Shown here: in pieces, positions 18,710-26,680 of the stretch
How the letters are laid out: every line of letters starts with the position of its first letter
How positions within the stretch are numbered: the stretch's first letter is position 1
NCBI GenBank assembly: GCA_947499155.1
Contig: CANMND010000001.1
Coordinates: 558,001-622,000 of the forward strand
DNA from: an uncultured Sphingomonadales bacterium
Lineage (GTDB): Bacteria; Pseudomonadota; Alphaproteobacteria; Sphingomonadales; Rhodothalassiaceae
DNA length: 64,000 nucleotides
Direction of reading: 5' to 3'
Made by a program: the position numbers and the translations under genes
Notes under the pieces: generated by a model
What the model was told of the DNA's origin: nothing
Databases searched by the model: none
What the model saw: the letters and a program-made list of their open reading frames with translations, nothing else

Positions 18710-18873
18710 GGGCCATCCTCATCATTCAGGACACTTTTAGCCGCCTTGTCGAACCGCTTCTTGTTGGACGGCCAATAACAATAGATCAGTGTCAGAATAG
18801 AAAAACCGACCAGATAAAACAGGCCATGGGTTTTTGCCACATAGACCAGCAGATCGTGACTGATTTCCATCAT
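18700..18873 (-). CDS. ccoQ: Cytochrome c oxidase cbb3-type, subunit IV (CcoQ)
   Basis: A 57-residue protein, MMEISHDLLVYVAKTHGLFY at the N-terminus, with a single helix (LFYLVGFSILTLIYCYWPSN) followed by the basic KKRFDKAAKSVL segment usual for CcoQ. It stabilises the cbb3 complex. The start overlaps the ccoO stop (ATGA) and the stop lies inside the ccoP start, so ccoO, ccoQ and ccoP are all overlapped. An alternative start is the second ATG, at 18870. Its position between ccoO and ccoP makes the call firm despite its small size. Confidence 0.9.
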   Translation of the reverse strand: MMEISHDLLVYVAKTHGLFYLVGFSILTLIYCYWPSNKKRFDKAAKSVLNDEDGPCL

Positions 18874-19613
18874 GATGCATCCCCCGGGATCTCAGCATCC
18901 TGCTGGCGGTGCGCGGCGTCCGTCAGCTTTCCCAATATCTGGAGATAAGCCACGACCGCGTCCATTTCCGTCACACGGGAAGGATTGCCATCAAACACCC
19001 GAATATTGGTCGCATCGCCATAGCGCTCGGCAACGCCACCGGCCTCATCCCGGTCCGGTTGCGCCTGTCCTATGGCATCAGACGGGGCATTGTCGATCAT
19101 CTCCTGACTGTATGGCACGCCAAGCTTTGCAAGAACCGCCAGATGGCCGCTCATATCCTCGACTTTCAAAGGAGTACGTAAAAGCCAGCCATAGCGGGGC
19201 ATGACGGATTCCGGCACCACATCACGCGGATTATTGAGGTGCCGCACATGCCATTCATCAGAGTATTTGTCCCCAAGGCGAGCAAGGTCAGGCCCGGTCC
19301 GCTTTGATCCCCAAAGCATCGGGTGATCATATTTGGACTCAACTGCCAGGGAATAAGGACCGTAACGCTCCACCTCATCACTTAAGGAGCGGATCATCTG
19401 GGAATGACAGGCGTAACAGCCCTCACGAACGTAGATATTACGTCCCGCCAGCTCCAAAGGCGTGTAGACCCGCATGTCCGGTACATCTTCGACCGTTCCT
19501 TCAATGGTAAACAACGGCGCGATTTCAACAATCCCTCCGATGCTGGCAGCGATGATGATGGCGATGACAAAGCCAATGGCCTTACGCTCAAGTTTGTAAT
19601 GAAATCCAAACAT
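18870..19613 (-). CDS. ccoO: Cytochrome c oxidase cbb3-type, monoheme subunit II
   Basis: A 247-residue membrane-anchored cytochrome c. One N-terminal helix is followed by TPLELAGRNIYVREGCYACHSQMIR with the single CYACH heme site. The family segment YSLAVESKYDHPMLWGSKRTGPDLAR follows, then VPESVMPRYGWLL supplying a likely distal Met. CcoO relays electrons from CcoP to the CcoN heme b. It lies 3 bases after ccoN. Confidence 0.96.
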   Translation of the reverse strand: MFGFHYKLERKAIGFVIAIIIAASIGGIVEIAPLFTIEGTVEDVPDMRVYTPLELAGRNIYVREGCYACHSQMIRSLSDEVERYGPYSLAVESKYDHPMLWGSKRTGPDLARLGDKYSDEWHVRHLNNPRDVVPESVMPRYGWLLRTPLKVEDMSGHLAVLAKLGVPYSQEMIDNAPSDAIGQAQPDRDEAGGVAERYGDATNIRVFDGNPSRVTEMDAVVAYLQILGKLTDAAHRQQDAEIPGDAS

Positions 19614-19616
19614 CGC

Positions 19617-21275
19617 CTACTCTCCCGCCTCAACCGACCCGGCGGCCACGCCTGCCACAGGCAGCGGGCGCGACGGGTCAGACACCATTGCCGGAGTCCT
19701 CACCTTCATGGTCTTCCAGATATTATAAAGGCCAACACAGGCCCCCAGCAGGAACAGGAAGCCGCCAAAGGCTCTGGCGATATAATAAGGATGCATCGCA
19801 ACCATGCTATCAATGAAGGAATAGCTGAGCGTACCAACGTCATTATAGGTACGCCACATCAAGCCCTGGATGATGCCTGAGTTCCACATGGCAAACACAT
19901 AAATGAACGTACCGGCAACCGAGAGCCAGAAATGCACCTCGACCAGGCGGGGGGAAAACATTTTCTTTTGCTTCCATATCCAGGGAACCATGGCGTAAAA
20001 TGCACCATAGGAAATCATGGAAACCCAGCCCAGGGTCCCGGCATGGACATGCGCAACGGTCCAGTCTGTATAATGGGAAAGGGAATTAACCGGACGAATG
20101 GCCATGAATGAGCCTTCAAACGTCGTCAGCCCATAAAAGACCGCCGCCACCATCATGAAACGCAAGGTTGCATCATCCCGCACCTTGTCCCACGCGCCAT
20201 TAAGGGTCAAAAGCGCATTGCCGGCCGATGCCCATGACGGCACAAGCAGGATAATCGAAAAGGTGACGCCTAGCGTCTGCACCCAATGCGGCAGGGCGGT
20301 ATAATGCAGATGGTGCGAGCCCACCCAGATATAGGAAAAGGTTATACCCCAGAAACTGATGATCGACAGGCGATACGAGAATATAGGCCGGTTAGCGCGC
20401 TTGGGCAGGAAATAATACATCATCCCCAGAAAGCCGGATGTCAGGAAAAAAGCGACTGCATTATGGCCGTACCACCACTGGATCATGGCATCCTGAACGC
20501 CGGAATATATGGTATAGCTTTTGGCTCCAAACCACGACACCGGCAATGCCAGATTATTGACAATGTGCAGCATGGCGACCACAACAATAAACGCCAGATA
20601 ATACCAGTTCGCCACATAAATATGCGGTTCGTTACGCCTTTGCAGGGTACGCAGGTACAGCAAAAAATAGACGACCCAGACGACCACCAGCCAGATATCC
20701 GCATACCATTCGGCTTCTGCATATTCCTTGGACTGGGTGATGCCCATGAAGTAGCCACTGACTGACAGAATACAGAAGAGATTATAACCCAGAATCACAA
20801 ACCACGGGCTTAGCTGGTCTGGCAAACGGGCGCGGCATGTTCGCTGCATCACGTAAAAACTGGTAGCGATCAGGGCATTCCCGCCAAAGCCGAAAATAAC
20901 GCCTGTGGTATGAACTGGTCGCAATCTGCCAAAACTTGCCCAAGCGGCATCAAATGTCATGTCAGGGTAAGCCAGAAGCCACGCCACCCAGTCACCAACG
21001 AACATGGCAAACACCGCCCAAAACATGGCGAGAATTACACCAGCCTTGACCGGGTCATCGTAATAATGGGCCAGTCGCTCGTCAGATGGCTCAGGTGCAT
21101 CATAACCGCGGCCAACCAGAAAAACTGTCCCCATTCCGGCCAGCATAATGATAAAGCCGTGCGTGGAAAAATAACCGTCTGCGCCAAAAAGTGTCATGAC
21201 AAGACCAACAAGCGACAGCAGGACAGCCACAATCATGGCACCTTGGCGCTCGGATCTCGTCAGATTTAATACCAT
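19617..21275 (-). CDS. ccoN: Cytochrome c oxidase cbb3-type, catalytic subunit I
   Basis: A 552-residue heme-copper oxidase core with about 12 membrane helices. It reduces oxygen at a heme b3-CuB site with high affinity. Visible ligand segments are HTTGVIFGFGGNAL (low-spin heme b), YGHNAVAFFLTSGFLG with the cross-linked-Tyr helix, SHHLHYTALP (CuB histidines) and WTVAHVHAGTLGWVSM (heme b3 and b histidines). It heads ccoNOQP. No ccoGHIS maturation genes are in the window. The 191-base gap to the divergent DUF488 gene must hold its promoter. I saw no exact FNR box there. Confidence 0.97.
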   Translation of the reverse strand: MVLNLTRSERQGAMIVAVLLSLVGLVMTLFGADGYFSTHGFIIMLAGMGTVFLVGRGYDAPEPSDERLAHYYDDPVKAGVILAMFWAVFAMFVGDWVAWLLAYPDMTFDAAWASFGRLRPVHTTGVIFGFGGNALIATSFYVMQRTCRARLPDQLSPWFVILGYNLFCILSVSGYFMGITQSKEYAEAEWYADIWLVVVWVVYFLLYLRTLQRRNEPHIYVANWYYLAFIVVVAMLHIVNNLALPVSWFGAKSYTIYSGVQDAMIQWWYGHNAVAFFLTSGFLGMMYYFLPKRANRPIFSYRLSIISFWGITFSYIWVGSHHLHYTALPHWVQTLGVTFSIILLVPSWASAGNALLTLNGAWDKVRDDATLRFMMVAAVFYGLTTFEGSFMAIRPVNSLSHYTDWTVAHVHAGTLGWVSMISYGAFYAMVPWIWKQKKMFSPRLVEVHFWLSVAGTFIYVFAMWNSGIIQGLMWRTYNDVGTLSYSFIDSMVAMHPYYIARAFGGFLFLLGACVGLYNIWKTMKVRTPAMVSDPSRPLPVAGVAAGSVEAGE

Positions 21276-21466
21276 GGCTTCATTATTCCCTTTGCCTTAC
21301 CCTTGTGCGACTTTATCACAGAATGGTACTGTTTGCGCGTGCAGAGTGTTGGAGCACACTCACATAAGATGCATTTAATCTACATATTATGTTCATCAAA
21401 ACCAGTGTACAAGTTGTCTCATCCTGTCGTGTTTAAAAACATTCAGATATCATGAGGGTGTAAGCC

Positions 21467-21862
21467 ATGACCGGTACAGGTCGCGTCCTGCATATTTCAT
21501 TAAAGCGCGCCTATGACGACCCGAGCCCCAGCGATGGCTGGCGGATTTTGGTGGATCGTCTCTGGCCACGCGGGGTGAAAAAAGCTGATCTTGCACTTGA
21601 TGACTGGCTGAAAGATCTGGCTCCCAGCTCTGACCTGAGACGCTGGTACAATCATGAATCTGATAAATGGCAAGAATTCCAAAAACGCTACAAGCTGGAA
21701 CTTGATCAAAACACAGATGTAGTTAAAGAATGTCTCAAACTTTGCCGGAAGGGGCCGGTCACATTAGTCTATGCTGCAAAGTCCACAGATAAAAACAATG
21801 CGGTTGTTCTTAAAGATTATCTGCAATCCGAAAAATGGTGCGACTTCGGATTAAACGAATGA
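21467..21862 (+). CDS. DUF488 family protein (YeaO-like)
   Basis: A 131-residue DUF488 protein of the short YeaO-like type. Diagnostic parts are ISLKRAYDDPSPSDGWRILVDRLWPRGVKK and the later GPVTLVYAAKSTDKNNAVVLKDYL. The function of the family is not established. GAGGGTG precedes ATG 21467. It is followed after 16 bases by the cyclo-ligase fusion and probably shares its transcript. A second, different DUF488 protein lies at 62757-63665. Confidence 0.88.
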   Translation: MTGTGRVLHISLKRAYDDPSPSDGWRILVDRLWPRGVKKADLALDDWLKDLAPSSDLRRWYNHESDKWQEFQKRYKLELDQNTDVVKECLKLCRKGPVTLVYAAKSTDKNNAVVLKDYLQSEKWCDFGLNE

Positions 21863-21878
21863 TATGTAGGGGATAACC

Positions 21879-23012
21879 ATGAATGATCGAAAAAATCCTT
21901 CCGATCTGAAACACGATAGATGGCGACAAGATCAACGTCGCGCTCTTTTGGCACGCCGTACAGGCATGCATGAACAAGGCAAGCGCGCAGCTGACAATCA
22001 GATCCACCGCCTGATCATCGGGCCGTTAAAAGACATGATCCCCCATCTTGATCAGACGACCGTCGGTTTTTACTGGCCGGTAAAGGGCGAGGTCGACCTG
22101 CGTCCCGTGATGACCGACTTAGCCAATGCCGGGACAAAGGCCCTTTTGCCCCTGGTTGTCGGTCGTGCCATGCCGCTTGATTTTCGCCACTGGGCACCCG
22201 GCGACCCCATGCAACCCGGCACCTATGGCATTCCCGTGCCGTCAAATACCAAAACCGCCAGACCCATGATCCTGTTTATACCCCTGGTCGGTTTTGATTC
22301 CGCTGGCTATCGTCTTGGCTACGGCGGCGGGCTGTATGATCGTACATTGGCATCTTACTCTCACAAGCCTATTACTATTGGCGTCGGATATTCTTTCGGT
22401 CAACTCGACAGTATCCGCCCCTTGGCTACTGATATCCCGCTTGACATTATCCTGACTGAACAAGGGATTATGAGTCCGGAAGGCATCACATCCAAATTGC
22501 CGGATACGCCCCAACCGGCTTCTCCCCCATGCACGATGAACGAGATGAGCCCGGAATATTTCGGGTATCTTGATACCGAAAGCATTCTCGCCCTGCTTGA
22601 CCAGCTTCTGGAAGCGGAACGGGCTGGTGCTCGGGGCGTCGCGTCCCTCAGCAGACAGGCGTCAGATCCTGCCACCCATGATCTCCTGCACGAAGTGGCG
22701 GGTGATGAGGCCCGCTTTTGTGCCATGCTAAGCGGCCATATCATGCGCCTTGGTGCCACCCCCAGCCGGAAGACCGGCGCTTTTTACGACAAGCTGATGG
22801 CGGTAAAGGATCAAACTGACAGCCTCGTACTCCTGAATCGCGGACAGGACTGGGTTGCCCGCACCATTCGGGATATTCTGCCACGAATTCAGGATGGCAG
22901 CCTCCACAAGGACCTAAAGCACATGCTGGACGTCCATGTGGAAAATATCCGCCGTTGCGACGCGCTTCTGGCAAATGAGGGCGAATCAGACGAACGAATC
23001 AAGACAAGATAA
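21879..23012 (+). CDS. 5-formyltetrahydrofolate cyclo-ligase fused to a DUF6306 ferritin-like domain
   Basis: Residues 1 to about 205 form a 5-formyl-THF cyclo-ligase, which uses ATP to turn 5-formyl-THF into 5,10-methenyl-THF. Evidence is RRALLARRTGM, GFYWPVKGEVDLRPVM and the family signature LVGFDSAGYRLGYGGGLYDRTLA. After a proline-rich linker the chain continues, starting at MNEMSPEYFGYLDTESIL near residue 220, with a helical domain matching DUF6306. This has acidic helices (LLEAERAGARGV, VAGDEARFCAML, VHVENIRRCDALL) of ferritin-like appearance. The frame is continuous, with no stop or shift. Cyclo-ligases normally end at about 190-200 residues, so this is a true two-domain form. The role of the second domain is unknown. 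Confidence 0.85.
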   Translation: MNDRKNPSDLKHDRWRQDQRRALLARRTGMHEQGKRAADNQIHRLIIGPLKDMIPHLDQTTVGFYWPVKGEVDLRPVMTDLANAGTKALLPLVVGRAMPLDFRHWAPGDPMQPGTYGIPVPSNTKTARPMILFIPLVGFDSAGYRLGYGGGLYDRTLASYSHKPITIGVGYSFGQLDSIRPLATDIPLDIILTEQGIMSPEGITSKLPDTPQPASPPCTMNEMSPEYFGYLDTESILALLDQLLEAERAGARGVASLSRQASDPATHDLLHEVAGDEARFCAMLSGHIMRLGATPSRKTGAFYDKLMAVKDQTDSLVLLNRGQDWVARTIRDILPRIQDGSLHKDLKHMLDVHVENIRRCDALLANEGESDERIKTR

Positions 23013-23303
23013 CCTTTTAGTTGTGTTATTTTTACACATTATCGCCCATTTCGCGCACCAGTTTATTGTTACATAATATTTCTCTTTAAGAGTGCATATT
23101 CTGCATCACCCTCTTAAGTGCATGATATAAAATCATAAATCGCATAAAAAATATTATACATTAATACGGGTAATATTTTAGACTAATACGCATATTACGA
23201 CGTAAGATTTCATTAACGCGCTACATCAAAGCATCACTCACCGCTTTCTGGTCGCAATGTATGACCGGAGGTACCGATTTCTTGTAACTGGTGATTGATA
23301 CAT
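23013..23303. other. AT-rich intergenic region before the chemotaxis operon
   Basis: About 290 bases, much more AT-rich than the flanking genes in its first two thirds, with no convincing reading frame. It must contain the promoter of the chemotaxis operon. I see no hairpin with a T run after the cyclo-ligase gene and no clear sigma-28 or sigma-70 element that I would defend. Confidence 0.5.
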
Positions 23304-23615
23304 ATGGCGATGACCGCACAGTTTTTTGGCAAAACGCAGACACTCAACACAGCTCAGGAGACACATGGCGTGCTCCTTGCAGCCTATAACGCGTCCGTTA
23401 CTCCTGCTTTCGATCTTAGTGAAGTAACGGATGTCGACATATCGTTTTTACAGATTCTGCTTGCGGCCAGAAAGTCTGCTCTTGCCAACGGGCAAGCCTT
23501 TAAGTTGTCCGCTCCACCGTCACCCAAGCTCGTAGAATTGCTGTTTCGTGCAGGCTTTATCAAAGCTGGCGAGAGCCCGGATCAGACGTTCTGGCAAGTG
23601 GAGGCGAGGTCATGA
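23304..23615 (+). CDS. STAS-domain protein of the chemotaxis operon
   Basis: A 103-residue single STAS domain like anti-sigma factor antagonists (SpoIIAA). The segment FDLSEVTDVDISFLQILLAARKSA aligns with the DSSGLG phosphorylation loop of SpoIIAA, keeping the phosphorylatable Ser (DIS) but not the Gly residues. I chose ATG 23304 with GGTGA upstream. The frame is open from a TTG at 23295. The stop overlaps the cheY start (ATGA). In this position it may tune the signalling complex rather than a sigma factor. That is inference. Confidence 0.75.
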   Translation: MAMTAQFFGKTQTLNTAQETHGVLLAAYNASVTPAFDLSEVTDVDISFLQILLAARKSALANGQAFKLSAPPSPKLVELLFRAGFIKAGESPDQTFWQVEARS

Positions 23616-23977
23616 CGAAAACCATACTGAGCGTGGATGACTCCGCAAGTATTCGTCAGATGATCACCTTCACACTGGAAACGGAGGGCTACCGGGTTGA
23701 AACCGCTGTTGATGGAGAGGACGGCCTTGAAAAGGCGAAGCTAGGGTCGTTCGACATGATCCTGGCCGACCTCAACATGCCCAGAAGGGATGGCATCTCG
23801 CTTATTCGCGAATTGCGTACCTTGCCTGCCTATCGGTTCACACCGCTTGTCATGCTTACCACAGAAACCCAGGCTGAAAAAAAATCGGAAGCGCGCGAAG
23901 CCGGTGCCACTGGCTGGATCGTCAAGCCCTTTGAACAAAAGCAACTTCTGGCCGTTGTCAGAAAAGTTCTTGGATAA
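23612..23977 (+). CDS. cheY: CheY-like response regulator
   Basis: A 121-residue lone receiver domain. The acidic pocket is VDD (residues 9-10), the phosphoacceptor is Asp53 in MILADLNMPRRDG, the switch Thr lies in PLVMLTTET, and the conserved Lys is in WIVKPFEQKQL. No output domain is attached, so it acts either at the flagellar motor or as a phosphate sink for CheA. It is coupled to the STAS gene by a 4-base overlap and ends 7 bases before cheA. Confidence 0.9.
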   Translation: MTKTILSVDDSASIRQMITFTLETEGYRVETAVDGEDGLEKAKLGSFDMILADLNMPRRDGISLIRELRTLPAYRFTPLVMLTTETQAEKKSEAREAGATGWIVKPFEQKQLLAVVRKVLG

Positions 23978-23984
23978 CCGGAAA

Positions 23985-26063
23985 ATGCCCATGGCCCCCA
24001 TTGATCCAACAACCATTTTCCTGCAGGAAGCGGACGATCTTTTGATCCAGCTTGAAGCAGCGCTTCTTGATCTTGAAAGCATGCCCAATAATGAAGCATT
24101 GATCGATCAGGCGTTTCGTGCCCTGCATACCATCAAGGGATCAGGCGCCATGTTCGGCTTTAAAATGGTGGCCGATTTCACCCATCATCTGGAAACTGCA
24201 TTTGAACAGGTCCGAACGAAAAAGCGCGCAGCAACACCTGAGCTTGTCAGCCTCACATTGCAGTCCATGGATCATATCCGCGCCCTGATCAACAATCCTG
24301 ATGACATTGACCAACAGCATCATCAAAGCCTGTGCCTGTCCTTGGAAAAAGCCATTGATGCGCCACACACCGCACAGGGCAGCCCATTTGAAAGCAACTC
24401 CCAATCCGATGATGCCTCAGACTTTACCGCCTGGGAGATACAGTTTCAGCCGGAGCCGGAAATCTTTTCCTATGGCGCAAATCCGGTCCTGCTGCTTGAT
24501 GAGCTGCGCAGGCTTGGCCCAAATTCTGTTATACCCCTTACAGACCAGGTGCCCTATCTGGAAGAGATGGACCCTACCCTGTCCTATCTGGGCTGGACGA
24601 TTATTCTGGTAACGGATCGTGGCCGCGCCGCTATTGAAGACGTTTTTATCTTCGCAAGTGACGAAGCGGGTATCGCCATTACAGAACTGACTGGAGAAGA
24701 GGCCAAATCCGCGCTCCAGACCCATGGCCTGTCCGTCCCTGCTTTTGACTCTCCTCACGACGTTGAACCGGCAACAGCAACTGACACGCTTGCGTCTTCA
24801 GAGGTATCGACAACCGAGCCTGACAGTGCCGAAGACAACGACTCTATACAAGCAACCAGTGACAGGCCCGCCACCGCTTCGCACAGGGCTGAAGCCCATG
24901 TCAGAGTTCCTGCCCATCGTCTGGACGCCTTGATGGATCTGGCGGGAGAACTCGTGATTGCCGAAGCACGGCTGAACCAGCTTTCGGCCCAGAGCAAAGA
25001 TATGACTTTGCGCAATATCGGAGAAGATATCGAGCGGCTTACGTCCGACCTTCGCGATATTACAATGACCATGCGCCTGACACCAATTGGGACCTTGTTC
25101 AATCGCTTCCGGCGTGTGGTGCGCGACCTGTCCAAGTCATTGGGAAAGCCTGTGTCCCTTACTCTTGAAGGGGAAGAAACCGAGTTGGACAAGACTGTTG
25201 TTGAAGCACTTGCAGACCCACTGGTCCACCTGATCCGCAACGCCATGGACCATGGGTTGGAAACGCCGGATCAGCGCGCAGAAAAAGGCAAGGCAAAAGA
25301 AGGTCACGTCCATTTGTCTGCCCGTCATAGCGGAGCCAATGTCCTGATCACCATAAGGGACGACGGGCGCGGGATGGATGCAGCAGCCATCAGAACCAAA
25401 GCCATAGAGCGCGGTCTTCTTAACACTGATGACACGCCATCGGACCAGGAGCTTTACGCCATGGTCTTCCACCCCGGCTTTTCCACAGCCAGGGAAATCA
25501 GCAATGTTTCAGGACGCGGCGTCGGCCTTGATGTGGTGAAACAGACTGTAACCGGCCTGCGAGGACGTATTGACGTCACCAGCACCAAGGACGAAGGCAC
25601 CGCCATCACGCTGAGATTACCCCTTACCCTCGCCATCATTGATGGCTTGTTGCTGAAAGTAGGCGATAGCCACTATGTGGCCCCACTTGCCTCTGTAGAA
25701 GAGGTGGTGGACATGGACGCGCAGAAAAACGCGGCCACCCGGACACGCAGCTTTCTCAATATCCGTGACGCTATTGTCCCCTTTATCCGCTTGCGCGATC
25801 TGTTTGGCACGCCCGGTGATGCGGGACAATTCCAGAAAGTCGTGATCGTATCGTTTGGCGACATGCGGGTGGGCCTGGTGGTCGATCAGGTGATCGGCCA
25901 ACATCAGACCGTCATCAAGTCACTGACCAGACTACATTCCCATATCACGCATTTTTCAGGTGCCACCATTCTAGGGGACGGCACCGTCGCGCTGATCCTT
26001 GAGATCGCTCATCTGGTCGAAGCAGGACAAACCCTTGAAGAACAGCAAAGGGGAGCAGGATGA
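23985..26063 (+). CDS. cheA: Chemotaxis histidine kinase CheA
   Basis: A 692-residue kinase from ATG 23985 (the ATG at 23991 is equally possible). The reading frame extends upstream into cheY, but that part is not CheA-like. The P1 Hpt domain has the phosphorylated His48 in FRALHTIKGSGAMFGF. P3 dimerization is HVRVPAHRLDALMDLAGELVI. P4 has the N box HLIRNAMDHGLE and G1 box IRDDGRGMD plus GRGVGLDVVK. P5 is the CheW-like coupling domain (LLLKVGDSHYVAPLASVEEVV). A low-complexity Thr/Ser/Asp linker separates P1/P2 from P3. It overlaps cheW by 4 bases. Confidence 0.96.
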   Translation: MPMAPIDPTTIFLQEADDLLIQLEAALLDLESMPNNEALIDQAFRALHTIKGSGAMFGFKMVADFTHHLETAFEQVRTKKRAATPELVSLTLQSMDHIRALINNPDDIDQQHHQSLCLSLEKAIDAPHTAQGSPFESNSQSDDASDFTAWEIQFQPEPEIFSYGANPVLLLDELRRLGPNSVIPLTDQVPYLEEMDPTLSYLGWTIILVTDRGRAAIEDVFIFASDEAGIAITELTGEEAKSALQTHGLSVPAFDSPHDVEPATATDTLASSEVSTTEPDSAEDNDSIQATSDRPATASHRAEAHVRVPAHRLDALMDLAGELVIAEARLNQLSAQSKDMTLRNIGEDIERLTSDLRDITMTMRLTPIGTLFNRFRRVVRDLSKSLGKPVSLTLEGEETELDKTVVEALADPLVHLIRNAMDHGLETPDQRAEKGKAKEGHVHLSARHSGANVLITIRDDGRGMDAAAIRTKAIERGLLNTDDTPSDQELYAMVFHPGFSTAREISNVSGRGVGLDVVKQTVTGLRGRIDVTSTKDEGTAITLRLPLTLAIIDGLLLKVGDSHYVAPLASVEEVVDMDAQKNAATRTRSFLNIRDAIVPFIRLRDLFGTPGDAGQFQKVVIVSFGDMRVGLVVDQVIGQHQTVIKSLTRLHSHITHFSGATILGDGTVALILEIAHLVEAGQTLEEQQRGAG

Positions 26064-26668
26064 CCACCATGTCAGCACCAGAAAAAAAATCCGGGACCGG
26101 GCAGACACAACCCAGAACTCTTGACGTTCTGACCCTTGGTCTTGGGGAAGAAATCTTCGCGGTCGATGCGCACAGGGTACATGAAATCCTCGATCTGGCG
26201 AAGGTGACGAAAGTGCCTGGTGCCAGTCCATTTGTGGACGGGCTTATCAATGTACGGGGCAAGGTAACGCCCCTTGCCGATCCGCGCCTGAAACTGGGCC
26301 TGCCTTGCCAGCCACCTACTGCGGATACCAGAATTATTGTTCTTGCTGTGGAGCTAGACGGCGAACAGATCACGGCAGGTATTTTAGCCGATCGGGTCTT
26401 TGAGGTGACCGAATTGCCTGCAGCCATACTTGAGGAAGCGCCTCGTATCGGCATGCGCTGGCATCCCGACATGATTTCAGCCGTCGGCAAGCGCAATGGG
26501 GATTTCGTGGTTGTTCTAAATATCGACCGCCTGTTCAGCCTGCCGCAAAACGGAGATGCGCGATCCGATGACGGCCCGCACCTGTACGCTATCGCGCAAG
26601 AACCGGACCCAAACCCGGAGACATACTCTGCCGGCTCTGGTCCCAATGCATCAGACTTTATTTTGTAG
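26060..26668 (+). CDS. cheW: CheW coupling protein (first copy)
   Basis: A 202-residue CheW, somewhat longer than the usual 160-170 because of an N-terminal extension of about 20 residues and a C-terminal tail rich in Asp, Pro and Ser. The SH3-like core is clear: LTLGLGEEIFAVDAHRVHEIL, then FVDGLINVRGKVTPLADPRLKLGL and ILADRVFEVTELPAAIL. It links CheA to chemoreceptors. Its start overlaps the cheA stop. It lies 12 bases before the MCP gene. Confidence 0.94.
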   Translation: MTTMSAPEKKSGTGQTQPRTLDVLTLGLGEEIFAVDAHRVHEILDLAKVTKVPGASPFVDGLINVRGKVTPLADPRLKLGLPCQPPTADTRIIVLAVELDGEQITAGILADRVFEVTELPAAILEEAPRIGMRWHPDMISAVGKRNGDFVVVLNIDRLFSLPQNGDARSDDGPHLYAIAQEPDPNPETYSAGSGPNASDFIL

Positions 26669-26680
26669 AATGGTTATAAA

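Noticed and set aside
21381-21400. Possible FNR/Anr box before ccoN (TTGATGAACATAAT on the minus strand)
   Set aside because: Only the first half matches TTGAT-N4-ATCAA. One half-site is too weak to claim.
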